A DNA stretch of 64,000 bases from Actinomyces sp. oral taxon 897 (GTDB lineage: Bacteria; Actinomycetota; Actinomycetes; Actinomycetales; Actinomycetaceae): assembly GCF_002999235.1 (NCBI RefSeq), contig NZ_CP027236.1, forward strand, positions 3,038,001 to 3,102,000, in the 5' to 3' direction. Positions 9,867-22,623 of the stretch are shown piece after piece; position 1 is the stretch's first letter; each line of letters opens with the position of its first letter. A program made the position numbers and the translations under genes. The notes beneath the pieces are model-generated. The model had not been told where the DNA came from. It saw only the letters and a list, made by a program, of their open reading frames with translations, and searched no databases.

Positions 9867-11336
9867 GTGGCAGATCAGGCCAGACCGGCTACGTGCTCCG
9901 GCACCCACCCGACGGCGGACCCGCTCGCGTCCCCGGCCCCGCACCGGGCCGCCGGTCCCGCAGGCCCCGGCGTGCACCGGTCCTCCAGTTCCCGTCAGGC
10001 CGCCCGCACCCCCGGCCCCTCCGCCCCCGCCGCTCGAGGCTCCGCCCCTGCCGTCCGGGGCGCCAGGCTCGACGCGGACGTCGTCGTGGTCGGTGCCGGC
10101 CCGGCCGGGTCCTCGGCCGCCTGCCACCTGGCCACCCTGGGCCTGGACGTCGTCCTGGTGGAGAGGCACGAGCTCGGCCGGGACAAGGTCTGCGGCGACG
10201 GCCTGACCCCCTCTGCCGTACGCGAGCTCGCCCTTTTGGGGGTGGACACCACCGGTTGGCAGCGCAACAAGGGCCTGCGCGTCATAGGCGGCGGCCACCT
10301 CCTCCACTTCCCCTGGCCCGAGCAGGCGTCCTTCCCCTCCTACGGCATGGCCCGACGTCGTGCCCTCCTGGACCGTGAGCTCGCCGAGCACGCCGCCGCC
10401 CGCGGCGCACGACTCCTGACCGGGGTCAGCGTCACCGGCCCGGTCACCAGCGCCACCGGGCGCGTGACCGGGGTGGAGGCCCGGCCCACCGCCCGCGTGG
10501 CCGAGCCCGGCCTCACCGGCCCGGCCACGATCACCGCCCCCCTGGTCATTGACGCCGGCGGGGTCTCGGCCCGCCTGGCCACCGCCGTCGGGCGCACCCG
10601 TGACGAGCGCCGCCCCATGGGCGTGGCCGTACGCGCCTACTTCCGCTCCCCGCGGGCCCGTGACCCCTGGATGGAGTCGCGCCTGGAGCTGTGGGACGGC
10701 CGTCCCGGGGACTCTGACCTCCTGCCCGGCTACGGCTGGATCTGGAGCGTGGGGGAGGGGCTGGTCAACGTCGGGCTCGGCTCGGTGAGCTCCACGGCCA
10801 CCTCCCACGCCATGAACTACCGGGAGGTCTTCGCCCGGTGGATGGACAACGTCCCCTGCTCCTGGGGCTTCACCCCCGACAACCAGGTCGGGCGGCTGGC
10901 CAGCGCCGCCCTGCCCATGGCCTTCAACCGCAAGCCCCACTACGCCGACGGGCTCATGCTCCTGGGCGACGCCGGGGGCATGGTCTCCCCGTTCAACGGC
11001 GAGGGGATCGCCCAGGCCCTCATGTCCGGGCGCCTGGCCGCCCAGGCCGCGGCCCAGGCCGCCGTGCGCTCCACCCGGGGCGGACGCGAGCAGGCCCTCG
11101 CCCAGTACCCCGTGGCCGTCTCCCGCGAGCTCGGCGGCTACTACACCCTGGGGCGCGTCTTCGTCTCCCTCATTGAGCACCCCGAGGTCATGCGGATCTG
11201 CACCCGCTACGGGCTGCCCCGCAGGAACCTCATGAAGCTCGTCACCAAGCTCCTGTCCGACGGGTGGGAGCGTCACGGCGGCGACAGGCTCGACCACCTC
11301 ATCCAGCTCCTGACAAGGATGGTGCCGGCAGCATGA
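9867..11336 (+). CDS. Geranylgeranyl reductase-family FAD-dependent oxidoreductase, possible menaquinone-tail reductase (MenJ-like)
   Basis: 489 residues. An N-terminal low-complexity Ala/Pro/Arg extension of about 65 residues precedes the dinucleotide fold VVVVGAGPAGSSAACHLA, with VERHELGRDKVCGDGLTP giving the family motif. A second FAD motif, LLGDAGGMVSPFNGEGIAQAL, lies in the C-terminal half. This is the fold of geranylgeranyl reductases and of mycobacterial MenJ, which saturates one isoprene unit of menaquinone. The GTG at 9867 is preferred over 9861 because the ribosome binding site AAGGAGG ends at 9861. Its position as first gene before nuoA, with a polyprenyl synthase closing the operon, supports a quinone role; the exact substrate is inferred. 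Confidence 0.85.
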   Translation: MADQARPATCSGTHPTADPLASPAPHRAAGPAGPGVHRSSSSRQAARTPGPSAPAARGSAPAVRGARLDADVVVVGAGPAGSSAACHLATLGLDVVLVERHELGRDKVCGDGLTPSAVRELALLGVDTTGWQRNKGLRVIGGGHLLHFPWPEQASFPSYGMARRRALLDRELAEHAAARGARLLTGVSVTGPVTSATGRVTGVEARPTARVAEPGLTGPATITAPLVIDAGGVSARLATAVGRTRDERRPMGVAVRAYFRSPRARDPWMESRLELWDGRPGDSDLLPGYGWIWSVGEGLVNVGLGSVSSTATSHAMNYREVFARWMDNVPCSWGFTPDNQVGRLASAALPMAFNRKPHYADGLMLLGDAGGMVSPFNGEGIAQALMSGRLAAQAAAQAAVRSTRGGREQALAQYPVAVSRELGGYYTLGRVFVSLIEHPEVMRICTRYGLPRRNLMKLVTKLLSDGWERHGGDRLDHLIQLLTRMVPAA

Positions 11337-11692
11337 ACCCCTACGTGCCCCTGCTCATTATGGCGGGCCTGGCCCTGCTCGTGGCCGTGGGCGGCCTGAC
11401 CCTGAGCGCCGTCGTCAGCCCCACCCGGCGCAACCGGGTCAAGGTCGCCAACTACGAGTGCGGTATCGACCCCACCCCGGCCAACACCGAGCACGGACGC
11501 TTCCCCGTGGCCTTCTACCTGGTGGGCATGACCTTTATCGTCTTCGACGTCGAGGTGGTCTTCCTCTACCCCTGGGTCACGGCCTTCGGGCGCCTGGGCG
11601 TCTTCGGCCTGGGCGCGGCCCTGCTGTTCATCGCCATTATCACGGTGCCCTACGTCCTGGAGTGGCGCCGCGGCGCCCTGGACTGGGACTGA
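11333..11692 (+). CDS. nuoA: NADH-quinone oxidoreductase subunit A
   Basis: 119-residue, three-helix membrane subunit of complex I at the junction of the peripheral and membrane arms. The conserved NYECGIDP loop and the acidic helix FIVFDVEVVFLYPW are present. The ATG overlaps the upstream reductase stop (ATGA), tying the reductase to the nuo operon. Length is normal for the family. Confidence 0.96.
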   Translation: MNPYVPLLIMAGLALLVAVGGLTLSAVVSPTRRNRVKVANYECGIDPTPANTEHGRFPVAFYLVGMTFIVFDVEVVFLYPWVTAFGRLGVFGLGAALLFIAIITVPYVLEWRRGALDWD

Positions 11693-11716
11693 ACGCAAGA
11701 ATCTCAAGGACACACC

Positions 11717-12346
11717 ATGAGCACCTCCGAGTACCGCGCATACCGCGAGAAGATGCGTAGCATCCCCTCCAAGCGCGACGACCTCCAGCTCGCCGCCGAG
11801 CAGTCGGTGGACGGCGCCGGCTTCCTGCTCACCAGCGTGGAGAAGGTCACCGGGCTGGCCCAGGCCCGCTCCCTGTGGCCGGTGACCATGGGCCTGGCCT
11901 GCTGCGCCATTGAGATGATGGCCACCGGCACGCCCCGCTTCGACATGGCCCGCTTCGGCTGGGAGGTCTTCCGCGCCTCGCCCCGCCACGCCGACGTCAT
12001 GATCGTCTCGGGCCGCGTCTCCCACAAGATGGCCCCCATCGTGCGCAACGTCTACGACTCCATGCCCGAGCCCAAGTGGGTCATCTCCATGGGGGCCTGC
12101 GCCTCGAGCGGCGGCATGTTCAACAACTACGCAATCGTCCAGGGGTGCGACCACATTGTCCCGGTGGACATCTACCTGCCCGGCTGCCCGCCCCGCCCCG
12201 AGATGCTCATTAACGCCATGCTCGAGCTCACCCGCCTGGTGGAGCGCAAGACCGTCTTCGGCCACCGCGAGGAGATCGCCCGGGCCGTGGAGGCCGCCGC
12301 CCTGGCCGCCGCCCCCGTGCACGAGATGAAGGGACTGCTCGCATGA
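11717..12346 (+). CDS. nuoB: NADH-quinone oxidoreductase subunit B
   Basis: 209-residue hydrophilic subunit that carries the terminal 4Fe-4S cluster N2, which passes electrons to the quinone. The four expected ligands are visible: adjacent Cys62/Cys63 ([10 protein letters not shown]), Cys128 (GACASSGG) and Cys157 (PGCPPRPE). A 24-bp gap separates it from nuoA, and AAGGA lies just upstream of the ATG. The C-terminal tail is Ala-rich and not conserved. It overlaps nuoC by four bases. Confidence 0.97.
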   Translation: MSTSEYRAYREKMRSIPSKRDDLQLAAEQSVDGAGFLLTSVEKVTGLAQARSLWPVTMGLACCAIEMMATGTPRFDMARFGWEVFRASPRHADVMIVSGRVSHKMAPIVRNVYDSMPEPKWVISMGACASSGGMFNNYAIVQGCDHIVPVDIYLPGCPPRPEMLINAMLELTRLVERKTVFGHREEIARAVEAAALAAAPVHEMKGLLA

Positions 12347-13088
12347 GCGGCACCGCCCCTGACGCCGTCGGCCCCGCCGGGGCCGTCCCGGAGGTCGCCG
12401 GCACCCCCGTGCGTCCCGAGCTGCGCCTGGAGGTCGTGGCCCACCACGTCGGCCAGTTCGGCGCCCCCGACGCCGGGGACACCACCGGCTACGGGCTCCA
12501 GCGCCAGGTGGTCACCCTGGCCCCGGCCGCGGTGCGCCCCTACGGCTCCTGGTTCGACGCGGTCGTGGACGCCCTCATCGAGGACCTGGCCGCCGCGGGG
12601 GTGGACCCGGCCGCCGCCATTGAGAAGGTCGTCGTCGAGCACGACGAGCTCACCCTGTTCGTCACCCGCGAGCACCTGCTGGACGTGGCCCGCCCCCTGC
12701 GTGACGACCAGGACCTGCGTTTCGAGCTGTGTCTGGGGGTCAGCGGCGTGCACTACCCCGAGGACCTGGGCCGCGAGCTCCACGCCTGCACCGAGCTGCT
12801 CAGCCTCACCCACGGCGGGTGGGCCCTGCGCCTGGAGACCACCTGCCCCGTCTCCGACCCGCACGTACCCTCCCTGGTCCCCCTCTACCCCGGCAACGAC
12901 TGGCACGAGCGCGAGACCTGGGACCTCATGGGCATCGTCTTCGACGGCCACCCCAACCTCACCCGCTCCGCCATGCCCGACGACTGGGTGGGCCACCCCC
13001 AGCGCAAGGACTACCCCCTGGGCGGCATCCCCGTGGAGTACAAGGGCGCCGCCACCCCGCCCGCCGACACCCGGAGGTCGTACCGCTA

Positions 13089-13089
<1 letters not shown>
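12343..13089 (+). CDS. nuoC: NADH-quinone oxidoreductase subunit C
   Basis: 248 residues. This is the 30-kDa subunit of the quinone-binding module, recognised by the signature [20 protein letters not shown] and the end motif [15 protein letters not shown]. It is a separate gene here, not fused to nuoD as in some bacteria. About 45 N-terminal residues are Pro/Ala-rich and probably disordered. The ATG overlaps the nuoB stop by four bases, and the stop TAA shares its last base with the nuoD ATG. Confidence 0.96.
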
Positions 13090-14473
<1,384 letters not shown>

Positions 14474-14474
<1 letters not shown>

Positions 14475-15234
14475 TGAGCACCACAACCAGCACCCCTGTA
14501 CCGGCGGCTGACGGTGTCGCGATCGACCCCCAGGCGGTGCAGCCCGCCCCGGGACCTGCGGCCGCCGTCGGCTACGAGGGCGAGACCGCCCACCGCCTGG
14601 AGGCCGACATCGCCGAGATCTGCGGACGCTACCCGGCGGGGCACTCCCGCAGCGCCCTCATCCCCATGCTCCACCTCATCCAGAGCGTGGACGGCTACGT
14701 CTCCCCCCGCGGTATCGCCCTGTGCGCCCTGGTCCTGGGCCTGACCCGCACCGAGGTCAGTGCCGTGGCCACCTTCTACAGCCAGTTCCGGCGCCACCCG
14801 GTGGGGGAGTACCACGTGGGCGTGTGCACCAACGCCCTGTGCGCCGTCATGGGCGGGGACCAGGTCTGGGAGGCCGTCAGCGCCGCCACCGGCCTGGGCA
14901 ACGACGAGACCAGCGAGGACGGCCGCATCTCCCTGGAGCGCATTGAGTGCAACGCCGCCTGCGACTACGCCCCGGTGGTCATGGTCAACTGGGAGTTCTT
15001 CGACAACCAGACCCCCGCCAGCGCCGTCGACCTGGTGCGGCGCCTGGAGCGCGGCGAGGAGGTGGCCCCCACCCGCGGCCCCGAGACCCTGCCGACCTTC
15101 CGCGACAACGAGCGCCTCCTGGCCGGCTTCGAGGACGGCCGGGCCGACCAGGGCGTGGGCGCCGGCGGCCCCAGCCTGCGGGGCCTGCGCCTGGCCCGTG
15201 ACAACGGCTGGACCGCACCCAGGGAGGAGCGGCA

Positions 15235-15238
<4 letters not shown>
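14474..15238 (+). CDS. nuoE: NADH-quinone oxidoreductase subunit E
   Basis: 254 residues, the thioredoxin-like 24-kDa subunit with the 2Fe-2S cluster N1a. Its ligands are Cys118 and Cys123 (GVCTNALC) and Cys159 and Cys163 (ECNAACDYAP). The fold core is at about 35-200. The remaining C-terminal 50 residues are charged and variable. It overlaps nuoD and nuoF by a few bases at each end, so translation is coupled through the operon. Confidence 0.96.
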
Positions 15239-16584
<1,346 letters not shown>

Positions 16585-16587
16585 GCC

Positions 16588-19302
16588 ATGACGACTGCAA
16601 CGACCCAGCTGGTCAATATGACTATTGACGGCCTGCCCGTGGCCGTCGAGAAGGGCACCCTCCTCATCCGGGCCGCCGAGCAGGTGGGGGTGCGCATCCC
16701 CCGCTTCTGCGACCACCCGCTGCTGGCCCCCAGCGCCAACTGCCGCCAGTGCCTGGTGGAGGTGGCCATGCCCGGGCGCGACGGCGTCGTGCGCCCCATG
16801 CCCAAGCCCCAGCCCTCCTGCGCCATGACCGCCGTGGAGGGCATGGAGATCTCCACCCAGGCCACCAGCCAGGTGGCCGCCCGGGCCCAGGCCGGGACCA
16901 TGGAGTTCCTCCTGATCAACCACCCCTTGGACTGCCCGGTGTGCGACAAGGGCGGGGAGTGCCCGCTGCAGAACCAGGCCCTGGAGCTCATGGCCTCCGG
17001 GGCCCAGAGCGCCACCCGCTTCACCGACGTCAAGCGCACCTTCCCCAAGCCGCTGCGCCTGACCAGCAACGTCCTGCTGGACCGCGACCGGTGCATCCTG
17101 TGCCAGCGCTGCGTGCGCTTCGCCGACCAGGTCGCCGGGGACCGCTTTATCGCCCTCCAGGGGCGCGGCGGCGGGCACGTCGGCGGCGAGGTCACCGGTG
17201 GGCTGTACTCCGAGCAGATCGGACGCTTTGACGCCGGGGTGCTGGACTACGCCGGGGGCGCCGAGCAGGCCGCGGCCCGGGGGCTGGCGGTGGCCGAGAT
17301 CCGTGGCGGGGCCGGGCTGGTGCCCGAGGCCGAGCACGCCGGGCCCGGGGGGGAGCCGGGCGTCGTGGACGGCCTGGCCACCGGGCCGGCCGGGGAGGAG
17401 CTCGACGTCTCCGGACGCCCCTTCGCCTCCTACTTCTCGGGCAACATTATCCAGATCTGCCCGGTAGGGGCCCTGACCAGCGCCCGCTACCGCTTCCGGG
17501 CCCGCCCCGTGGACCTGGTCTCCACCGACTCCGTCACCGAGCAGGACGCCTCCGGCTCGGCCGTCCGCGTGGACATGCGCCGCGGTGTCGTCCTGCGCCA
17601 CCTGGCCGGCAACGACCCCGAGGTCAACGAGGAGTGGATCACCGACAAGGACCGGTTCGGCTTCGCCTGGTCCCGCCTGCCCGACCGGCTCACCAGCCCC
17701 CTGGTACGTGACGAGGACACCGGTGAGCTCGTCACCGCCTCCTGGCCCGAGGCCCTGGACCTGGCCGCCTCCGCCCTGGGGCACGCCGCTGACGGCGGGG
17801 TGGGGCTCCTGCCCGGCGGGCGCCTGACCCTGGAGGACGCCTGGGCCTGGTCCCGGTTCGCCCGCACCGTGCTGGGCACCAACGACATTGACCAGCGGAC
17901 GCGCCCGACCGGCCCCCAGGAGGATGCCTTCCTGGCCGCCCGGGTGGCTGGCACCGGCCTGGGTGTGACCTACACCTCCCTGGAGCGGGCCGGTCAGGTG
18001 CTCCTGGTGGCCCTGGAACCGGAGGACGAGTGCGGCGCCCTCTTCCTGCGCCTACGCAAGGCGGTGCGCGCCGGGGGAACGCGCGTGGCCACCGTCACCA
18101 CCCTGCGCTCAGCGGGCTCGACCAAGCTCGACGCCCAGGTCGTCCTGACCCTCCCGGGCCAGGAGGCCGACGCCGTGGCCGACCTGGCACGCACCCACCC
18201 GGCACTGGTGGAGGCCCTGGGCGCCCCGGGCGCCAGCGTCCTGGTCGGTGAGCGCGCTGCCGCCGTCCCCGGGCTGCTGGGCGCCGTGGACGCCCTGGTC
18301 ACCACTACCGGCGCCCGCCTGGCCTGGGTGCCGCGCCGCAGCGGCGAGCGCGGCGGCGTCGAGGCGGGACTGCTGCCCGGCCTGCTGCCCGGGGGCCGCC
18401 CCGTCTCCGACCCCGCGGCCCGCGCCCAGGTGGAGCGGGCCTGGGGACTGGGCCCCGGCAGGCACCTCCCTGCCGCACCCGGCCGGACGGCGGAGGAGAT
18501 CCTGGCCGCCGCGGCGCGAGGGGAGCTGGCGGGCCTGCTGGTAGGCGGTGTGGACCTGCGCGACCTGCCCGACCCGGCCCTGGCCCGCACCGCCCTGTCC
18601 CGGGTGGGCACCGTGGTCCAGCTCGAGGTGCGCCGCAGCGAGGTCAGCCGGTACGCCGACGTCGTCCTGCCCGTGGCCCCGGCCGTGGAGAAGAACGGCA
18701 CCTTCGTCAACTGGGAGGGGCGGGTGCGCCCCTTCGGCCAGGCCCACGTCTCCCGGGCCCGCACCGACCGTCAGGTCCTGGGCCTCCTGGCCCGCCAGAT
18801 GGGCCACGACCTGGGCGTGGACGACCTGACGGCCCTCCACGCCGCTCTCGCCGCCCTGGGGCTGTGGACCGGGCCGCGTACCCCGCTGGCCCCGGCCGGG
18901 CAGGCGGGGCCGGGAGGCTACGGGGGCGGGGCCGGCGGCCAGGACGTCTGGAACGGCGTCGGGCTGCGTGCCCTGCTGGCCACCCACAAGCCCCTGCTCG
19001 ACGCCGGCCGCCTCCAGGACGGCGAGCCCTTCCTCGCCGCCACCGCCAAGGCCCCCGTGGTCAGGGTGGGTACGGACATTGCGACGAGCCTGTCGCTGGG
19101 TGCGGGGGAGAGCCTGACCGTGTCCACGTCCACCGGCTCCGTCACCCTGCCCGCGGTCGTAGGAGGCGTGGCCGACGGCGTCGTGTGGCTGCCCGAGTGC
19201 TCACCTGGCTCCACCGTGCACCAGACCCTGGGCGCCCGCCACGGCTCGGTGGTGGGCGTGTCCCGACCCAGCCCCTCAACCCCCTCGGAGGTGGTCCGGT
19301 GA
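16588..19302 (+). CDS. nuoG: NADH-quinone oxidoreductase subunit G
   Basis: 904 residues, the 75-kDa Fe-S subunit. The N-terminal ferredoxin domain has Cys in RFCDHPLLAPSANCRQC. The His/Cys-ligated cluster region is CPVCDKGGECPLQ, the next ligands are CILCQRC, and the final Cys is in QICPVGALTS. Between the last two lies an extra Gly/Ala/Glu-rich segment of roughly 75 residues (about 195-275) that typical NuoG proteins lack. The molybdopterin-oxidoreductase-like C-terminal part is present but diverged. The ATG at 16588 lies 3 bp after the nuoF stop. Confidence 0.95.
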   Translation: MTTATTQLVNMTIDGLPVAVEKGTLLIRAAEQVGVRIPRFCDHPLLAPSANCRQCLVEVAMPGRDGVVRPMPKPQPSCAMTAVEGMEISTQATSQVAARAQAGTMEFLLINHPLDCPVCDKGGECPLQNQALELMASGAQSATRFTDVKRTFPKPLRLTSNVLLDRDRCILCQRCVRFADQVAGDRFIALQGRGGGHVGGEVTGGLYSEQIGRFDAGVLDYAGGAEQAAARGLAVAEIRGGAGLVPEAEHAGPGGEPGVVDGLATGPAGEELDVSGRPFASYFSGNIIQICPVGALTSARYRFRARPVDLVSTDSVTEQDASGSAVRVDMRRGVVLRHLAGNDPEVNEEWITDKDRFGFAWSRLPDRLTSPLVRDEDTGELVTASWPEALDLAASALGHAADGGVGLLPGGRLTLEDAWAWSRFARTVLGTNDIDQRTRPTGPQEDAFLAARVAGTGLGVTYTSLERAGQVLLVALEPEDECGALFLRLRKAVRAGGTRVATVTTLRSAGSTKLDAQVVLTLPGQEADAVADLARTHPALVEALGAPGASVLVGERAAAVPGLLGAVDALVTTTGARLAWVPRRSGERGGVEAGLLPGLLPGGRPVSDPAARAQVERAWGLGPGRHLPAAPGRTAEEILAAAARGELAGLLVGGVDLRDLPDPALARTALSRVGTVVQLEVRRSEVSRYADVVLPVAPAVEKNGTFVNWEGRVRPFGQAHVSRARTDRQVLGLLARQMGHDLGVDDLTALHAALAALGLWTGPRTPLAPAGQAGPGGYGGGAGGQDVWNGVGLRALLATHKPLLDAGRLQDGEPFLAATAKAPVVRVGTDIATSLSLGAGESLTVSTSTGSVTLPAVVGGVADGVVWLPECSPGSTVHQTLGARHGSVVGVSRPSPSTPSEVVR

Positions 19303-20681
19303 ACCCGGTAACCCTTGCGGCCCCCGTCGGCCCCCTGCCCCTGAGCGGGGGCGTGGTAGCCGACTTCTCCGCCGAGACCTGGTGGCTGACCCTCGTCAAG
19401 GCGGTCTTCATCGTCGTCTTCCTCATTGCCAGCGTCATCCTGGTCCTGTGGGTGGAGCGCCGTGGCCTGGCGCGTATGCAGACCCGCCCCGGGCCCAACG
19501 TCAACGGCCCCTTCGGCCTGTTCCAGGCGTTCGCCGACGCCGCCAAGCTCATTATGAAGGAGGACTTCTGGCTCAAGGGGGCGGAGAAGACCGTCTACCT
19601 GCTGGCACCCGTTATCGCCGCGTTCAGCGCCTTCATGGTCTACGCGGTTATCCCGTTCGGTCCCAACGTCAGTGTCCTCGGGCACTCCACGCCCCTGCAG
19701 CTGACCGACTTCCCCGTCGCGGTCCTCTACGTCCTGGCCATTACCGCGTTCGGGGTCTACGGGATTATCCTGGGCGGCTGGTCGGCCCACTCCACCTACC
19801 CGCTGCTGGGGGCGGTGCGCAGCGCCGCGCAGGTCATCTCCTACGAGCTGGCCATGAGCCTGTCCGTCCTCACGGTCTTCCTGGCCTCGGGCACCATGTC
19901 CACCTCCGGGATCGTGGGCGCCCAGACCCGTATGTGGTGGGCGGTGGCCATGATGCCCAGCTTCGTCATCTACGTCGTCTCCATGGTCGGCGAGGTCAAC
20001 CGCCTGCCCTTCGACCTGCCCGAGGCCGAGGGCGAGCTCGTGGCCGGGCACATGGTGGAGTACTCCTCCATGAAGTTCGCCTGGTACTTCCTGGCCGAGT
20101 ACATCAATATGTTCAATGTCTCGGCCGTGTGCGTCACCCTCTTCCTGGGGGGTTGGCGTTCCTTCGTCATCGCCTCGTTCTGGCCCGGGGCCAATGAGGG
20201 CTGGTGGCCCGTCCTGTGGTTCGTGGCCAAGATCTGGGCGGTCATGTTCGCCATGATCTGGACCCGTGGCACCCTGGTGCGTATCCGCTACGACCACTTT
20301 ATGAAGCTGGGCTGGAAGGTCCTGATCCCCGCGGCCCTGACCTGGTTCGTCATGGTCAGTGTCGTCACCGGCGTGAGGACCTTCTCCGGCACCCAGCCCC
20401 GTACCCTGCTCCTTGTCCTGGCGGCCGTGTTCCTGGTCGTCACGGCGGTCCTCGTGCTCGTGCCCGAGCGCGGGAGCGAGGAGGCCCCCTCCCCTCCCGG
20501 TAGCGGTCCCGGTGAGCTCGTGGCCCCCGGGCAGGTCCTGGACGCCTTCGCCGGAGGCTTCCCCGTCCCGCCGCTGCCCGGGCAGGTCCTGCCGCCCTCC
20601 CCGCGCTCCCGGCGCGCTGGCGCCGGGGCCTTTCTGCCTGCCGATCCGGGCACCGCCCCGACTGAAGGAGGGAACCGATGA
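19299..20681 (+). CDS. nuoH: NADH-quinone oxidoreductase subunit H
   Basis: 460 residues, the membrane subunit next to the quinone channel, with about eight helices. Conserved [30 protein letters not shown] and the quinone-site loop [16 protein letters not shown] are visible. The GTG start overlaps the nuoG stop by four bases and gives a normal N-terminus. The last 75 residues after the final helix are Pro/Gly-rich ([14 protein letters not shown] onward) and unlike the short tail in most bacteria. Confidence 0.96.
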   Translation: MNPVTLAAPVGPLPLSGGVVADFSAETWWLTLVKAVFIVVFLIASVILVLWVERRGLARMQTRPGPNVNGPFGLFQAFADAAKLIMKEDFWLKGAEKTVYLLAPVIAAFSAFMVYAVIPFGPNVSVLGHSTPLQLTDFPVAVLYVLAITAFGVYGIILGGWSAHSTYPLLGAVRSAAQVISYELAMSLSVLTVFLASGTMSTSGIVGAQTRMWWAVAMMPSFVIYVVSMVGEVNRLPFDLPEAEGELVAGHMVEYSSMKFAWYFLAEYINMFNVSAVCVTLFLGGWRSFVIASFWPGANEGWWPVLWFVAKIWAVMFAMIWTRGTLVRIRYDHFMKLGWKVLIPAALTWFVMVSVVTGVRTFSGTQPRTLLLVLAAVFLVVTAVLVLVPERGSEEAPSPPGSGPGELVAPGQVLDAFAGGFPVPPLPGQVLPPSPRSRRAGAGAFLPADPGTAPTEGGNR

Positions 20682-21346
20682 CCAGCAGCACCGGTGCCGA
20701 CCACGACCAGTGGCTGCGTGAGGACCCCGGGGCCCTGGGCTCCTTCCTGGCCCCCGTCGCCGGCTACGGGGTGACCATCTCCTCCATGTTCCGGCCCACG
20801 GTCACCGAGCAGTACCCGTTCGAGAAGCCGGTCCTCATGCCCCGCTACCACGGGCGCCACCAGCTCAACCGCTATGACGACGGCCTGGAGAAGTGCATTG
20901 GCTGCGAGCTGTGCGCCTGGGCCTGCCCGGCCGACGCCATCTACGTCGAGGCCGCCTCCAACGCCCCGGACGAGCAGTACTCGCCCGGTGAGCGCTACGG
21001 GCGGGTCTACCAGATCAACTACCTGCGCTGCATCTTCTGCGGCATGTGCATCGAGGCCTGCCCCACCCGGGCCCTGACCATGACCCACGAGATCGACGAG
21101 CTCGTCGGCCCCACCCGCACCGGCCTGGTCTACGAGAAGGAGGACCTGCTGGCCCCCGTGCCCCCCGGTGCCCTGGCCGCCCCCCACCCCATGGTCGAGG
21201 GCACCGAGGACGCCGACTACTACCGCGGGAAGGTCACCGGCCCCACCCGGGCGCAGGTGGACTGGGTGCGTTCCCACCGCCCCCAGGACCCCACGCTCTC
21301 CTCCGCCCGCCCGGTGGGCACGGCCGTGAAGGAGACCCGCTCATGA
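20678..21346 (+). CDS. nuoI: NADH-quinone oxidoreductase subunit I
   Basis: 222 residues, the 8Fe ferredoxin-like subunit linking NuoG to NuoB. Two CxxCxxCxxxCP motifs, [12 protein letters not shown] and [12 protein letters not shown], supply all eight ligands for clusters N6a and N6b. The ATG overlaps the nuoH stop. The C-terminal 60 residues are charged and variable. Confidence 0.97.
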   Translation: MTSSTGADHDQWLREDPGALGSFLAPVAGYGVTISSMFRPTVTEQYPFEKPVLMPRYHGRHQLNRYDDGLEKCIGCELCAWACPADAIYVEAASNAPDEQYSPGERYGRVYQINYLRCIFCGMCIEACPTRALTMTHEIDELVGPTRTGLVYEKEDLLAPVPPGALAAPHPMVEGTEDADYYRGKVTGPTRAQVDWVRSHRPQDPTLSSARPVGTAVKETRS

Positions 21347-22311
21347 CGGCCCTGACCTCGGGCGGCGCCCTGGCCGCCCCCGCCACCCTGACGAACGCCG
21401 GTACCGTCTCCACCGGCGAGACGATCCTGTTCTGTGTCGTCTCCCTGGTCACGGTGGTCTGCGCCCTGGGCGTCCTGACCGCCCGGCGGGCCGTGTCCGC
21501 GGCCGTCAATATGATCGGCATTATGATCGGCCTGGCCGTCCTCTACCTGGCCAACGAGGCGTCCTTCCTGGGGATGACGCAGGTCGTGGTCTACACCGGC
21601 GCCGTCATGACCCTGGTCCTGTTCGTCATTATGCTCGTCGGGGTCGGCGGGGAGGAGCCGGTCGCGGGCTCCCGGGGCGTGCCCACCCCCGTGGCGCTCC
21701 TGGCTGGCGGGGGCCTGGTGGCGGTGCTGGCCGCCGTCGTCTGCGCCACCGTCTTCCCCGGCGCCGCCGGCCTGCTCGACGGCGAGGCCGCGACCCCCGC
21801 CGCCCTGGCGGAGGTGCTGCTGGGCAACTACGTGGTCACCATGGAGCTCACTGGCATCCTCCTGGTGGTGGCCGCCCTGGGGGCCCTGACCCTGACCCAC
21901 CGTCAGCGGCTGCGCGGGGTACGTACCCAGCGTGAGCAGGCCGAGGAGCGCATGCGCGCCTACGCCACCAAGGGGGTCCACCCCGGCCAGAGGCCTGCGC
22001 CCGGGGTCTACGCCGCCACCAACTCTGCCGCCGCGCCCGCCCTGGACGCCTCCGGACAGGCCGTGGAGGCCTCCGTGCCCCGCCCCCTGGTGGTGCGCGG
22101 CCAGGACCTGGACGTCAGCCAGGTCTCCCCGGGGACCGGCACCCAGGTCGACGGCGCCCTCGCCGCGCGCGACCAGGCGGTGCCCCGTTCCGGTATGCCT
22201 GCCATGCCCGGTGCCGCCGCGCCCGTGGTCGTCCAGCCCCTCCTGCCCGGTGCCGGCACCCAGCCCGGTGCCACCGCCCCCGCGCCCGCCCCGAAGGAGG
22301 AGCTCACGTGA
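21343..22311 (+). CDS. nuoJ: NADH-quinone oxidoreductase subunit J with long C-terminal tail
   Basis: 322 residues. The first about 190 residues form the usual five-helix NuoJ, with [14 protein letters not shown] and [22 protein letters not shown] basic linker follows ([18 protein letters not shown]), then about 110 residues rich in Ala, Pro, Gly and Val with no recognisable domain, so the protein is longer than the typical 170-260. The frame continues cleanly into the nuoK overlap, so the tail is genuine coding sequence. Its role is unknown; it should lie in the cytoplasm or at the membrane surface. Confidence 0.93.
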   Translation: MTALTSGGALAAPATLTNAGTVSTGETILFCVVSLVTVVCALGVLTARRAVSAAVNMIGIMIGLAVLYLANEASFLGMTQVVVYTGAVMTLVLFVIMLVGVGGEEPVAGSRGVPTPVALLAGGGLVAVLAAVVCATVFPGAAGLLDGEAATPAALAEVLLGNYVVTMELTGILLVVAALGALTLTHRQRLRGVRTQREQAEERMRAYATKGVHPGQRPAPGVYAATNSAAAPALDASGQAVEASVPRPLVVRGQDLDVSQVSPGTGTQVDGALAARDQAVPRSGMPAMPGAAAPVVVQPLLPGAGTQPGATAPAPAPKEELT

Positions 22312-22613
22312 CTCTGCCGATCTCCGCCTACGTCGTCCTGGCCATGGTCCTGTTCACCCTGGGGGCCCTGACCGTCCTGCTACGGCGCAACGCGATTATC
22401 GAGCTCATGGGCGTGGAGCTCATGCTCAACGCCGTCAACCTGGTGCTCGTGACCTTCTCCCGCCTGCACGGCAACCTCACCGGGCAGATCTTCGCCTTCT
22501 TCGTCATGGTGGTGGCCGCCGCCGAGGTCGTCGTGGGGCTGAGCATCGTGGTGTCCATCTTCCGTACCCGCAGGTCGACGTCCGTGGACGAGACCAACCT
22601 GCTCAAGAGCTGA
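22308..22613 (+). CDS. nuoK: NADH-quinone oxidoreductase subunit K
   Basis: 101-residue, three-helix antiporter-related subunit. The conserved membrane glutamates are visible in [15 protein letters not shown] and in [13 protein letters not shown]. The GTG start overlaps the nuoJ stop, preceded by GAAGGAGG. Normal family length. Confidence 0.97.
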   Translation: MTLPISAYVVLAMVLFTLGALTVLLRRNAIIELMGVELMLNAVNLVLVTFSRLHGNLTGQIFAFFVMVVAAAEVVVGLSIVVSIFRTRRSTSVDETNLLKS

Positions 22614-22623
22614 GGGGACTGGC

